Source of the DNA: Streptomyces sp. D2-8
Lineage (GTDB): Bacteria > Actinomycetota > Actinomycetes > Streptomycetales > Streptomycetaceae
Direction: 5' to 3'
Assembly: GCF_023184515.1 (NCBI RefSeq)
Contig: NZ_JAAHBP010000030.1
Span: 1-64,000, forward strand
Length of the DNA stretch: 64,000 nt
Shown here piece after piece: positions 26,750 through 35,751 of this stretch (positions are counted from its first letter, which is position 1; every line of letters begins with the position of its first letter). A model generated the notes under the pieces. That model had not been told where the DNA came from, did no database searches, and saw nothing but the letters and a program-made list of their open reading frames with translations. The position numbers and the translations under genes are program-made.

Positions 26750-28873
26750 TCACGCCGGTCCGTCGCTCAGGCGGGAGGCGCGCAGGAGGAGCACCGCGAT
26801 GTCGTCGGTGTGCTGTCCGGTGGGGGTGGTGTGGCGGACGAGCCGGTCGATGAGCCGTTCCAGGTCGTAGCCGTCGGCGGTGTCCAGTTGCCCGGCGAGG
26901 TCGGTCGTGGTGCGGGTGAGGTCGGTGCCGGGGAGTTCGACCAGGCCGTCGGTGTAGAGGGCGAGGGTGGTGCCGGGGAGCAGGGGCACGGTGGTGACCG
27001 GGTAGTGGGCGCCGGTGTCGATGCCCAGCAGCGGGCCGGGCTCCACGTCGAGGACGCCGGCGGGGTGCCGGGCCTGGCGCAGCAGCGGCGGCACGTGTCC
27101 CGCGCTGGCGAAGGAGGCCTGGTGGCGGCCGAGGTCGAGGTGGGCGTAGAGGCAGGAGACGAGCAGTTCGGAGTCGAGGTCGGCCAGGAGCCGGTTGGTG
27201 CGGGCGAGGACCTGGCCGGGTGCGGCGCCGGCCGTGGCGTGGGCGTGGATGGCGGTGCGGACCTGGCCCATGAGGGCGGCGGCGGCGACGCTGTGGCCTT
27301 CCACGTCGCCGATGACGGCGGCCGCGGTCGTGCCGTTGAGGCGCAGGACGTCGAAGAAGTCCCCGCCGACCTCGGTGCCGTGGCCGGCGGGCAGGTAGCG
27401 GGCGGCGACGTCGAGGCCGGGCAGACGGGGCAGGGCCCGGGGCAGCAGGGCACGCTGCAGTTCGTGCACGAGCCGGTGTTTGGTGTCGTAGAGCCGGGCT
27501 CGGTCGAGGGCCTGGGCGATCAGGCCGGACAGCGAGGTGAGGACGGCGCGTTCGTCGGCGGTGAAGGTGTGCGGCTCGGCGTAGGACAGGATGCAGCAGC
27601 CGACCGGCCGGCCGGAGATGGTCAGGGGGAGGAACGCCCAGGCCTGCTTGCCGCTGATCCGGGGTGCTCTGGGGTAGCCGGCGGCCAGCTCGGCGGGGTG
27701 GGCGAAGAAGGCCGGGGTGCCGCTGGCGAGGACCTGGCCGGCGGGGGTGAGGTCGGTGTCCAGGGACAGGGCGTCGAGCCGCTCCATCACGTCGGCCGGG
27801 TAGCCGTGATAGCCGGTGATCTTCAGCCGGCCGGCGTCGACGCCGGACAGCACGAGGCCCTGGGCGCCGAAGGCGGGCAGGATCTGGTGGGCGATCAGTG
27901 CGACGAGGTCGCGCACGGTCACCGTCTCGGTGAGCGCGGCGGCCAGGTGCACGAGTTGGTAGAGGCGTCCCGTCGGTGCCGCGACGGGTGGCCGGGCGCC
28001 GGTGGGCGGCGGGTCCTCGGTCTGTTCCGCGCTGTGCAGGACGCGGACGCTGATGCCGCTGGCGTCGGGGTAGAGCTGGAAGGTCAGCGGCTGGTCCGGC
28101 GGGCGGAGCGCGGTGAAGGAGACGGGGGCTCGGCTGATGAGCGCCGTGCGGTAGTGGTCCTCGTAGACGGGGTCGTCGAGCCAGGGCAGGGACTGCCAGG
28201 GCCGGGTGCCGAGGAGCCGGTCGGCGCCGCGGCCGAGCAGGCGGGCCGCGGTGGCGGTGGCGAAGGTGATGCGGCCCTCCAGGTCGAGGGCCAGGGCGCC
28301 CTCGGGGAGGCGTTCGAGGTAGTCGGCGGCGGCCAGGCCGGTCTGCGCGGGGTGGCGTGCGGCGTCGACGGGGACGACGCGCGGCAGCTCGGGCAGGGAC
28401 GGTGCCCGGGTGGCGTCGTCCAGGAGGCGGGCCATGCGGCGGGCGCTGGAGGTGATGCGGTCGCGTTCGCGTGGCGTGACCCGGCGTGGCCGGCCCGCGG
28501 GCCACATCAGCACCAGGCCACCCCAGGAGCGCCGTACGCCGGTCAGGGGGACGGCGGCCAGGGCGAACGGGTAGGGCAGGGTGGCAGCCGCACGGGGGTA
28601 GCGGCGGGCCATCTCCTCCTGGCCGGCGACACAGACCAGGGTGTCGTCGTGGATCGCGTCGGCGACCGGGACCGGTGCGGTCAGGGGCAGCCGCTGCCAG
28701 GGTGCGGTGAAGGCCACCGGCAGCCCGCACAGGGCCACCAGGCGGAGCACCGGCTCCGCCTCCTCGATGAGGTAGAGGCCGCCGATCGAGGCGCCGGTAC
28801 CGCGCACGGTGTCGGCCAGAGCCGCCCCCAGGGCGTCGTCCGGCGATCCGGCCTGTTCGTTGCTCCCGGGCAT
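26750..28873 (-). CDS. SpoIIE-type PP2C phosphatase with GAF/PAS sensor domains (paralogue B)
   Basis: 707 residues from ATG at 28873 (GGGAGGA site). It has an N-terminal GAF-like region (about 10-165), PAS (about 185-300), GAF (about 315-470) and SpoIIE (about 480-705), with GGDFFDV, GDVEGHSVAAAALMGQV and YTDGLVELPG. It shares long stretches with the plus-strand paralogue A, for example the DPxYEDxYRxA motif and GDVEGHSV, but lacks the extra PAS-like fold. It converges on the ANTAR gene, with 22 bases between the two ends. Role as for paralogue A. Confidence 0.88.
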   Translation of the reverse strand: MPGSNEQAGSPDDALGAALADTVRGTGASIGGLYLIEEAEPVLRLVALCGLPVAFTAPWQRLPLTAPVPVADAIHDDTLVCVAGQEEMARRYPRAAATLPYPFALAAVPLTGVRRSWGGLVLMWPAGRPRRVTPRERDRITSSARRMARLLDDATRAPSLPELPRVVPVDAARHPAQTGLAAADYLERLPEGALALDLEGRITFATATAARLLGRGADRLLGTRPWQSLPWLDDPVYEDHYRTALISRAPVSFTALRPPDQPLTFQLYPDASGISVRVLHSAEQTEDPPPTGARPPVAAPTGRLYQLVHLAAALTETVTVRDLVALIAHQILPAFGAQGLVLSGVDAGRLKITGYHGYPADVMERLDALSLDTDLTPAGQVLASGTPAFFAHPAELAAGYPRAPRISGKQAWAFLPLTISGRPVGCCILSYAEPHTFTADERAVLTSLSGLIAQALDRARLYDTKHRLVHELQRALLPRALPRLPGLDVAARYLPAGHGTEVGGDFFDVLRLNGTTAAAVIGDVEGHSVAAAALMGQVRTAIHAHATAGAAPGQVLARTNRLLADLDSELLVSCLYAHLDLGRHQASFASAGHVPPLLRQARHPAGVLDVEPGPLLGIDTGAHYPVTTVPLLPGTTLALYTDGLVELPGTDLTRTTTDLAGQLDTADGYDLERLIDRLVRHTTPTGQHTDDIAVLLLRASRLSDGPA

Positions 28874-28891
28874 GGTGTCCTCCCGCTCCTC

Positions 28892-28922
28892 CCCGGACGC
28901 TACGCCTGGCGGAGCGTCCGGG
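28892..28922. promoter_or_regulatory. Inverted repeat, possible operator
   Basis: A 10-bp perfect inverted repeat, CCCGGACGCT (28892-28901) and AGCGTCCGGG (28913-28922), with an 11-base spacer. It lies 19 bases upstream of the SpoIIE paralogue B start and before the divergent ankyrin gene, so it could be an operator for either. No known consensus was matched. Confidence 0.4.
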
Positions 28923-29085
28923 CATGTCGTTCGGACGGGTGCCCGGTTTGGAGGTGAATGTGCAGATCCGGGGCGGGTTCGCAGAGCTGCCGGGGGCGGT
29001 GGGTTCGGTCGTTTCGTGCGGGCGGCCGTGCACACGGACTCCGGCTGGCAGAATCGGGGGCCCTGGACGGCATCGGGAGGCCGGC

Positions 29086-29814
29086 TTGCAGACGCTGACA
29101 TCGCAGGACCCGCTGGCCGTCGCCGTCACGGAGGCGATCCGGGCCGGGGATCTGCCCGGGCTCCGGCAACTGCTCGCCGACCACCCCGGCCTCGCCACCG
29201 CCCGCATCACCGAGCAGGGTGAGGACGGCAGGGGCACGCGCAGTCTGCTGCACATCGCGACCGACTGGCCCGGTCACTTCCCCAAAGGCCCCGAGGTGGT
29301 CGCGGCCCTGGTCGCCGCCGGGGCCGATCCCCGGGCCCGCTTCGGCGGTGCGCACGCGGAGACGCCGCTGCACTGGGCCGCCAGCAGCAACGACGTACCC
29401 GTGCTGGACGCGCTCATCGCGGCCGGCGCCGACATCGAAGCGCCCGGGGCGGTGATCGGCGGCGGCACTCCGCTCGCAGACGCCCGGGGATTCGGGCAGT
29501 GGCGCGCCGCGCACCGGCTCATCGAGCACGGCGCCCGCGTCACCCTCCAGGACGCCGCCACGCTCGGCCTGCTCGACCGGGTCCGGGCGTACGTCGACGC
29601 GGACGAGCCGCCGTCGCCGGAGGAGATCACCAGCGCCTTCTGGGGTGCCTGCCACGGCGGGCACCTGCCCACCGCGCAGCACCTTCACCAGTGCGGCGCC
29701 GACCCCGACTGGTGCGGCTACGACGGCATGACCCCGCTCGACATCGCCCGCGCCCAGGACGCCGACGACGTCGTGCGGTGGCTGTGCGACCTGGGCGCGA
29801 AGAGCCGCGCCTAG
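29086..29814 (+). CDS. Ankyrin-repeat protein
   Basis: 242 residues from TTG at 29086, chosen because GGGAGG lies five bases upstream. Ankyrin repeats run across most of the protein: LHIATDWPGHFPKGPEVVAALVAAGADP, TPLHWAASSNDVPVLDALIAAGADIE, GTPLADARGFGQ and TPLDIARAQDADDVVRWLCD (quoted in parts). It is a soluble protein-interaction module; the partner is unknown. A small protein gene follows tail to tail. Confidence 0.85.
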   Translation: MQTLTSQDPLAVAVTEAIRAGDLPGLRQLLADHPGLATARITEQGEDGRGTRSLLHIATDWPGHFPKGPEVVAALVAAGADPRARFGGAHAETPLHWAASSNDVPVLDALIAAGADIEAPGAVIGGGTPLADARGFGQWRAAHRLIEHGARVTLQDAATLGLLDRVRAYVDADEPPSPEEITSAFWGACHGGHLPTAQHLHQCGADPDWCGYDGMTPLDIARAQDADDVVRWLCDLGAKSRA

Positions 29815-29824
29815 GGGGAACGCC

Positions 29825-30007
29825 TCACAGGCAGTAGCGCACGAGCCATTCGTCCTGGTTGTACGCGGTGCGCGCCGGGTCGGGCACGCTGGCCGCCCGC
29901 TCCTCGACCATGTCCTCCACGCGCACCGGCTCCGGCAGCGCCCCGAAGCGGACCCGGCGGGCGGCGCTCTCCCTTTCGCTCCCCTGCTGTGACGTCGCCT
30001 CGTCCAT
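29825..30007 (-). CDS. Small acidic conserved protein (60 aa)
   Basis: 60 residues from ATG at 30007, starting MDEATSQQGSERESAARRV and ending TAYNQDEWLVRYCL. It has no membrane segment. The C-terminal motif AYNQDEWLVRYCL looks conserved-type rather than random. The gene is tail to tail with the ankyrin gene, 10 bases apart. The function is unknown. Confidence 0.65.
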   Translation of the reverse strand: MDEATSQQGSERESAARRVRFGALPEPVRVEDMVEERAASVPDPARTAYNQDEWLVRYCL

Positions 30008-30103
30008 GGCGATTCCCCTCTCCGGCTGGCCAATCCGACCGTTCGACCCTAGGCGGGCAATGAGTTGACGTGCGGGAGGGGCGCATGGTTCCCGCGGCGC
30101 GGC

Positions 30104-30280
30104 TCAGCCGTAGAAGTTGCGCTGCCACCGGTGCCCGGCGAGCGTGACCGGCCGGCCGTCCGTGAGCGGCCGGCCGTCGCTCAGGGCGGTGTTGCGCTCG
30201 ACGTTGCTCCACGGCTCGGCGGTCCTGCGACGGGCCGGTGCCGTCGGCTCCGCCGACCCCAGGCGATCACCCGCCGGAGA
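30104..30280 (-). pseudogene. Orphan C-terminal gene fragment, unknown family
   Basis: A minus-strand frame opens after a stop at 30281-30283 and ends at TGA 30104-30106. Its last 38 residues (SNVERNTALSDGRPLTDG, RPVTLAGHRWQRNFYG) look like a genuine protein C-terminus, but there is no plausible start codon in the open stretch. Probably a remnant of a larger, perhaps secreted, protein. The parent family was not recognised. Confidence 0.3.
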
Positions 30281-30360
30281 TCACGGCGGTTTCGCCGGGC
30301 GAACCGGCTTGTTCGACCCTACGAACTTGCAGCTCGGTTGTTTCCCTTGCACCTTCACAG

Positions 30361-30381
30361 TGATAGGAAACCTTCCTATCA
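30361..30381. promoter_or_regulatory. Palindromic chitosanase operator (CsnR-type)
   Basis: A perfect 9-bp palindrome TGATAGGAA-N3-TTCCTATCA, spacer ACC, 49 bases upstream of the chitosanase start. A conserved palindrome of this kind upstream of GH46 chitosanase genes is known to be bound by the ROK-family repressor CsnR in S. lividans. The match here is by pattern and position. The rest of the gap from 30281 to 30429 shows no coding sequence. Confidence 0.7.
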
Positions 30382-30429
30382 GTTCTGCACGGCCGGCTCT
30401 TCCAACCCCCCACTCTGCTTGGAGGCACC

Positions 30430-31251
30430 GTGAGACACCCCTCGGCCCCGGCCACCCGCCGCACCGCCCTGGCGCTGTTCGGCGCGGCCCTCGCGACCGC
30501 CCCGTTCCTGAAGCCGCCGCGCGCCACGGCGTCCGTGCGCGCGATCGGGCTCGACGACCCGGCGAAGAAGGAGATCGCCATGCAGCTCGTGTCGAGCGCG
30601 GAGAACTCCTCCCTCGACTGGAGGGCCCAGTACCGGTACATCGAGGACATCGGCGACGGCCGCGGCTACACCGCCGGCATCATCGGGTTCTGCTCCGGCA
30701 CCGGCGACATGCTGGACCTCGTCGAGCTCTACACCGACCGCAAGCCCGGCAACGTCCTCGCGACGTACCTGCCGGCCCTGCGCGAGGTCGACGGCTCCGA
30801 CTCGCACGACGGACTCGACCCCGGCTTCCCGGGCGACTGGCGCCGGGCGGCGCGTGACGCCGAGTTCCGGCGCGCCCAGGACGACGAGCGCGACCGGGTG
30901 TACTTCGACCCGGCGGTCCGGCAGGGGAAGGCGGACGGGCTGCGGGTGCTGGGCCAGTTCGCCTACTACGACGCCCTCGTCATGCACGGCGACGGCGGCG
31001 ACCCCCTGAGCTTCCGCAACATCCGCAAGCGGGCCCTGCGGACGACGCAGCCGCCGGCGCGGGGCGGTGACGAGGTGACGTACCTCGAAGCCTTCCTGGA
31101 CGCACGGGTGTGGGCCATGAAGCAGGAGGAGGCGCACAGCGACACGAGCCGCGTCGACACGGCCCAGCGCGTCTTCCTGCGCCGGCGCAACCTCGACCTC
31201 GACCCGCCGCTGGACTGGAAGGTCTACGGCGACAGCTATCACATCGGCTGA
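30430..31251 (+). CDS. csnA: GH46 chitosanase, secreted
   Basis: 273 residues from GTG at 30430 with GGAGG upstream. A twin-arginine-like signal (ATRRTALALFGAAL ... ATA) precedes a mature domain with the catalytic Glu in SSAENSSLDW, the catalytic Asp in YIEDIGDGRGYTAGIIGF and CSGTGDMLDLVE. Downstream motifs QDDERDRVYFDPAVRQGKADG, LGQFAYYDALVMHG and GGDEVTYLEAFLDAR match Streptomyces Csn closely. It hydrolyses chitosan outside the cell. A palindromic operator lies upstream. Confidence 0.95.
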   Translation: MRHPSAPATRRTALALFGAALATAPFLKPPRATASVRAIGLDDPAKKEIAMQLVSSAENSSLDWRAQYRYIEDIGDGRGYTAGIIGFCSGTGDMLDLVELYTDRKPGNVLATYLPALREVDGSDSHDGLDPGFPGDWRRAARDAEFRRAQDDERDRVYFDPAVRQGKADGLRVLGQFAYYDALVMHGDGGDPLSFRNIRKRALRTTQPPARGGDEVTYLEAFLDARVWAMKQEEAHSDTSRVDTAQRVFLRRRNLDLDPPLDWKVYGDSYHIG

Positions 31252-31339
31252 CCACCACCGGCCCGGGAGCGATTGGTCCGTCAAGCACGCGTGGAAGTGG
31301 ACCTCCTCCCGGGCCGCCCGGCTGCCTAGCGTCGCCGGC

Positions 31340-32299
31340 ATGAACGCCACCACGACGCGCGGGGCCCTGCTCGCCGCGCTCGCCTGCGTCCTCGTCGGAG
31401 GATCCTTCACCGCCAACAGCGTCCTGGGCGACTACCCGTACGCGGGCGGCCAGTTCCTGCGCTACGGGCTGGCCTGCCTGCTGCTCGTCCCGGCGGCGGG
31501 CAAGGGCGCTGCCGACCGGCTGCGGGCCCTGACACCCCGCCAGTGGGGCCGACTGGCCCTGCTCGCGGCGGTCGGCATGGTCGGCTTCAACCTGGCCGTC
31601 ATCGCCGCGGAGCGCACGGCGGAACCGGCGGTGCCCGGCGTGTTCGTGGGCTGTGCGCCGGTCGCCGTCGCCGTGCTCGTGCCCCTCCTGGACGGGCGCA
31701 GGCCGCAAAAGGCGGTGCTGTACGGGGCGTTGCTCGTGGCCGCCGGCGCCTTCACGGTCCAGGGCTGGGGGCGCGCGGACGGTACGGGCATCGCCTTCTC
31801 GGTCTGCGCCCTGGCCGGGGAGGTCGGGTTCGCGGTGCTCGCCGTGCCCGTGCTGCGGCCGCTCGGGCCCCGGCTGCTGTCCGCGACCGTGTGCGCGGTC
31901 GCCGCACTGGAGTCGGCGGCGGTCGGGCTGCTGGTCGACGGGGGCGCCTGGCTGCGGCGACCGGACACCGTCGAGACGGCCGCGCTGCTGTGGCAGGCGG
32001 TGGTGGTCACCGTGGTCGGCTTCGTCTGCTGGTACATGGGCATGCAGCGGATCGGCGCGGAACGCGCCACCCTGTTCTCCGGTCTCATCCCGGTCGCGGC
32101 GGCCTGCACCGCGCCGCTCGTCGGCACGGGGTCCTACGGACTCGCGCAGGCGGCGGGCAGTGCGCTGGTCGGGCTCGGCGTGGCGCTCGGGTCGGGAGCG
32201 CTGAGGCGGGCAAGGCGCGAGCCGTTCACGGGGCGGGCCTTTCGGGGGAACGGGCGCCCGCAGTCCCGCGGAGTCCGCGTGCCTGAAAAGCCGGAGTGA
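31340..32299 (+). CDS. EamA/DMT-family permease
   Basis: 319 residues from ATG at 31340. Ten hydrophobic segments are arranged as two EamA repeats (first opening LLAALACVLVGGSFTANSVLG, second near GIAFSVCALAGEVGFAVLAVP), with QFLRYGLACLLLVPA and WYMGMQRIGAERATLFSGLIPV typical of drug/metabolite transporters. The C-terminal 30 residues are a basic cytoplasmic tail. The substrate is unknown. It ends 58 bases before the MMPL gene on the same strand. Confidence 0.85.
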   Translation: MNATTTRGALLAALACVLVGGSFTANSVLGDYPYAGGQFLRYGLACLLLVPAAGKGAADRLRALTPRQWGRLALLAAVGMVGFNLAVIAAERTAEPAVPGVFVGCAPVAVAVLVPLLDGRRPQKAVLYGALLVAAGAFTVQGWGRADGTGIAFSVCALAGEVGFAVLAVPVLRPLGPRLLSATVCAVAALESAAVGLLVDGGAWLRRPDTVETAALLWQAVVVTVVGFVCWYMGMQRIGAERATLFSGLIPVAAACTAPLVGTGSYGLAQAAGSALVGLGVALGSGALRRARREPFTGRAFRGNGRPQSRGVRVPEKPE

Positions 32300-32357
32300 T
32301 CCCGCGTGCATCTAATGGACGGCACTGAACTCCCGGCCCACACAGGAGACGACGTCC

Positions 32358-34619
32358 ATGCCGCACAGCCGCACCGGTGATGGGGACCAGAAGGCCGCGC
32401 GCGGGGGTGTACTGCGGCGGCTGGGCGAGTGGTGCGCACGCCACTTCGTGATCGTCATCATCGCCTGGCTGGTGGCGCTGGTGGCGCTGCAGGTCGTCAG
32501 CCGGACGTTCGGCGGGGAGTACTCCGACAACTTCTCCCTGCCCCAGGCGCAGTCCCAGAAGGGCCTGGACGTGCTCAAGGCGCACGATCCACAGGCGGGC
32601 GGCTACAGCAGCCAGATCGTGCTGCACGACGACCAGCAGGCCCTGACCGCGCTGAGTTCGCAGATCTCCACCACGGTCGCCGACCTGGAGAAGCTGCCGC
32701 ACGTCCTGTCGGCCCAGAACCCGCTGTCCGCGCCGGGCTCGTCCTCGGGGCAGTCGCAGCAGCAGAACGTCGGGCCGCTGTCGGACGACCAGAAGACGGC
32801 GTACATCACCGTCCGCTTCGACCAGCAGCCCTCGACGCTCGGCGACGACTATCTCAACGGGGTCGACAGCGCTGTGCAGTCACTGCGGTCGGCCGGTGCG
32901 GAGGTCGAGTACGGCGGGCCGCTCGGCGAGCTCGCCCGGCCGGAGGCCGACGACCGGGTGAGCGAGCTGATCGGGTTCGGCGTGGCCGTCATCGTGCTGC
33001 TGATCGGGTTCGGGAGTGTCATCGCCGCCGTCGTCCCGCTGCTCACCGCGCTGATCAGCGTCGTCGGCGGCCTCGCGATTCTCGGGCTGCTGGCCGTCGC
33101 GTTCACCTTCGCGACGGTCTCCCCGACCCTGGCCACCATGATCGGGCTCGGTGTCGGGATCGACTACGCCCTGTTCATGATCACCCGGCACCGGCAGAAC
33201 CTCATCGACGGTGCGGACCCGGTGCGGGCCGCCGGGCAGGCCACGGCGACCAGCGGTCACGCCGTCCTCGTCTCCGGCTGCACGGTGATCATCGCCCTGG
33301 CGGGCCTGTCGGCCTCCGGGGTCGGCTTCATCAGCCTGCTCGGGGTCGCCGCCGCGGTCACCGTCGTCTCGGCCGTCGTCGGCGCGCTCACCCTGGTCCC
33401 GGCGCTGCTCGGGCTCATCGGCCGGCGCATCGACCGCTACCGGGTGCGCCGCCCCGTCGCCGAGACCGACACCGAGGCGGGCGGGACACCACGGGGGACC
33501 TGGCACCGGTACGCGCAGCGGGTGGAGCGCAGACCGCTGTGGTTCCTGTCGGCGGGTGTCGCCGCGGTCGCGGTGCTCGCGATCCCCGTGTTCTCCATCC
33601 AGCTCGGGCACATCGGGGACGGCGCCGATCCGACGTCCTTCACCGACCGGCGGGCCTACGATCTGATGACCGACGCGTTCGGGCCCGGGTCCAACGGACC
33701 GCTCACCGTCGTCATCGACCAGACGGACGTGCCGGGCTCGCAGCGTTCCGATCTGGCCTCGAAGGCCCAGCAGACGCTCGACTCGGTCCAGGGGGCGGCC
33801 GTCGTCACCCCCCTGACACCCACCCAGGACGGCGACGTCCTGATCGGCACCGTGTACTCGACCCAGTCGCCGCAGAGCGCCACGACCACGGACCTGAGCA
33901 ACCGTCTGGTCGACCACACCCTGCCGGACGCGGTCATGGGAACGGACGCCAAGGGCTATGTCACCGGTACGACGGCGGCCCAGGTCGACTTCCGCGACAT
34001 CGTCGCCTCCCGGCTGGTCGTGATCATCCTCGTCGTGGTCGGCCTGGCTTTCCTGATCATCCTGGCCGTGTTCCGGGGGCTGCTCGTCGCCGTCAAGGCG
34101 GCCGTCCTGAACGTCCTGTCGATCGCCGCCTCGTACGGTGTGGTCGTCGCGGTGTTCCAGTGGGGCTGGGGCGGTCCCGCGCTCGGCGTCAACGGCAAGG
34201 TGCCCGTCGAGAGCTATGTGCCGATGATGATGTTCGCCATCATCTTCGGCCTCAGCATGGACTACGAGATCTTCCTGCTCTCCCGCGTCCACGAGGCGTG
34301 GCTGCGCACCGGGGACGCCAAGGCCTCCGTCGCCCACGCCCTGGAGATCACGGCCCGGGTCATCACCTGCGCCGCGCTGATCATGGTGAGCGTGTTCGCG
34401 GCGTTCATCGTCAGCGACAACATCGTGGTCAAGATGCTCGGGCTGGGGCTGGCCGTCAGCGTGCTCATCGACGCGACCGTCGTACGGCTGCTCATGGTGC
34501 CGGCGGTGATGACGCTGCTCGGGCGGCACGCCTGGTGGATGCCGCGGTGGCTGGACCGGGTGACGCCGCACATCGACGCCGAGGGGCCACCGGCCGGGGC
34601 ACGTTCGGCGTCTCCCTGA
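32358..34619 (+). CDS. MMPL-family RND transporter
   Basis: 753 residues from ATG at 32358 (CAGGAGA site). The RND layout is clear: TM1 near residue 30, a large extracytoplasmic loop (about 55-185), five TM segments with [18 protein letters not shown], a second loop, and the second TM block with [20 protein letters not shown]. The two MMPL aspartate-tyrosine relay sites (GIDYALF and SMDYEIF) are both present. It probably exports lipids or a lipophilic compound using the proton gradient. No cluster partner shows the cargo. Confidence 0.9.
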   Translation: MPHSRTGDGDQKAARGGVLRRLGEWCARHFVIVIIAWLVALVALQVVSRTFGGEYSDNFSLPQAQSQKGLDVLKAHDPQAGGYSSQIVLHDDQQALTALSSQISTTVADLEKLPHVLSAQNPLSAPGSSSGQSQQQNVGPLSDDQKTAYITVRFDQQPSTLGDDYLNGVDSAVQSLRSAGAEVEYGGPLGELARPEADDRVSELIGFGVAVIVLLIGFGSVIAAVVPLLTALISVVGGLAILGLLAVAFTFATVSPTLATMIGLGVGIDYALFMITRHRQNLIDGADPVRAAGQATATSGHAVLVSGCTVIIALAGLSASGVGFISLLGVAAAVTVVSAVVGALTLVPALLGLIGRRIDRYRVRRPVAETDTEAGGTPRGTWHRYAQRVERRPLWFLSAGVAAVAVLAIPVFSIQLGHIGDGADPTSFTDRRAYDLMTDAFGPGSNGPLTVVIDQTDVPGSQRSDLASKAQQTLDSVQGAAVVTPLTPTQDGDVLIGTVYSTQSPQSATTTDLSNRLVDHTLPDAVMGTDAKGYVTGTTAAQVDFRDIVASRLVVIILVVVGLAFLIILAVFRGLLVAVKAAVLNVLSIAASYGVVVAVFQWGWGGPALGVNGKVPVESYVPMMMFAIIFGLSMDYEIFLLSRVHEAWLRTGDAKASVAHALEITARVITCAALIMVSVFAAFIVSDNIVVKMLGLGLAVSVLIDATVVRLLMVPAVMTLLGRHAWWMPRWLDRVTPHIDAEGPPAGARSASP

Positions 34620-34838
34620 AGCGTCCTCCAACTCCCTTGCGGCATCGGCTGCTTGCGACGGCTCCGCACCTCACCCCGAACTCCCCTGTCTGAAAAATCC
34701 CCTTTTTACTGTTTTGGCCTTACGGGTGTGGTTAATCGAGGAGGGTGCGTATGGGGCGGACGCCGAAGCGCGGTGATGGACGCGCATGCCGTCGCCGCGG
34801 GCGGTCCGGTTCCTTATCGAGAATTCTGGGAGTTGAAA

Positions 34839-35645
34839 ATGATCACTCGAGAGCAGATTCCCACCGTGCTGGACCACCCGGTCCATGACGCCAGGGGCGA
34901 CAAGATCGGCGATGCCAGGCACGTCTTCATCGACGACCTCACCGGCGAGCCCGAGTGGGTCAGCGTACGAACCGGCCTGTTCGGCACCAGCGAGTCCTTC
35001 GTGCCCATCCACGACGCGGCCCTCGTCGAGGACCACCTCGAGGTGCCGTACGCCAAGGACCAGGTCAAGGACGCGCCCAACGTCGACATAGACGCCGGCG
35101 GCCACCTGTCCGAGCAGGAGGAGGAGCGCCTGTACCAGTACTACGGCATCAACTGGGACGCCGCCTGGCAGGACGCTCGTTCCGGTACCGGCCAGGCCAC
35201 CGGCACCACCGGCACCACCGGCACCACCGGCACCACCGGCACCACCGGCACCACCGACGACGCGATGACGCGGTCCGAGGAGGAAATGCACATCGGTGTC
35301 GAACGCCGCGAGGCCGGCCGGGCGCGGTTGCGCAAGTACGTCGTCACCGAAGAGCAGCAGTACACCGTCCCCGTGCGCCATGAAGAGGTCCGCGTCGAGC
35401 GAGAGCCGATCAGCGACACCAACCGGGACCGGGCGATGAGCGGCCCGGACATCACCGAGGCGGAACACGACGTCACCCTCTACGAGGAGCAGGCCGTGGT
35501 GGAGACCAGGGCCGTACCGAAGGAGCGGGTCCGCCTGACCACCGAAGAGGTGACAGAGGAGGAGACCGTCACCGGCGAGGTCCGCAAGGAACGCATCGAA
35601 ACCGAGGGAACCGACGAGCGCGGGGACCAGCGGCGCCGCCACTGA
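34839..35645 (+). CDS. PRC-barrel and DUF2382 stress protein
   Basis: 268 residues from ATG at 34839 with GGGAG upstream. An N-terminal PRC-barrel (about 5-80, IPTVLDHPVHDARGDKIG, DAALVEDHLEVPY) is linked by a Gly-Thr-Thr repeat tract (residues about 120-140) to a C-terminal DUF2382 domain (about 150-265, RLRKYVVTEEQQYTVPVRHEEVRVER, given in parts). The family includes YsnF/AvaK-type general stress proteins. The linker is a perfect 9-bp tandem repeat and could vary in length between strains. Confidence 0.85.
   Translation: MITREQIPTVLDHPVHDARGDKIGDARHVFIDDLTGEPEWVSVRTGLFGTSESFVPIHDAALVEDHLEVPYAKDQVKDAPNVDIDAGGHLSEQEEERLYQYYGINWDAAWQDARSGTGQATGTTGTTGTTGTTGTTGTTDDAMTRSEEEMHIGVERREAGRARLRKYVVTEEQQYTVPVRHEEVRVEREPISDTNRDRAMSGPDITEAEHDVTLYEEQAVVETRAVPKERVRLTTEEVTEEETVTGEVRKERIETEGTDERGDQRRRH
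35202..35255 (+). repeat. 9-bp tandem repeat coding Gly-Thr-Thr (6 units)
   Basis: Six perfect copies of GGCACCACC within the PRC-barrel/DUF2382 gene, encoding a flexible GTT linker. Copy-number change would keep the reading frame. Confidence 0.9.
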
Positions 35646-35751
35646 TCTCCACCGGGATCCTGGGACGGGAGGACCGGCGCCCCTCCCTCCCGGGCGTCCT
35701 GCGTGGCCGCCGGGACGAACGAGCACTCCGTCGGTGAGGGGTGGCCGGGGG

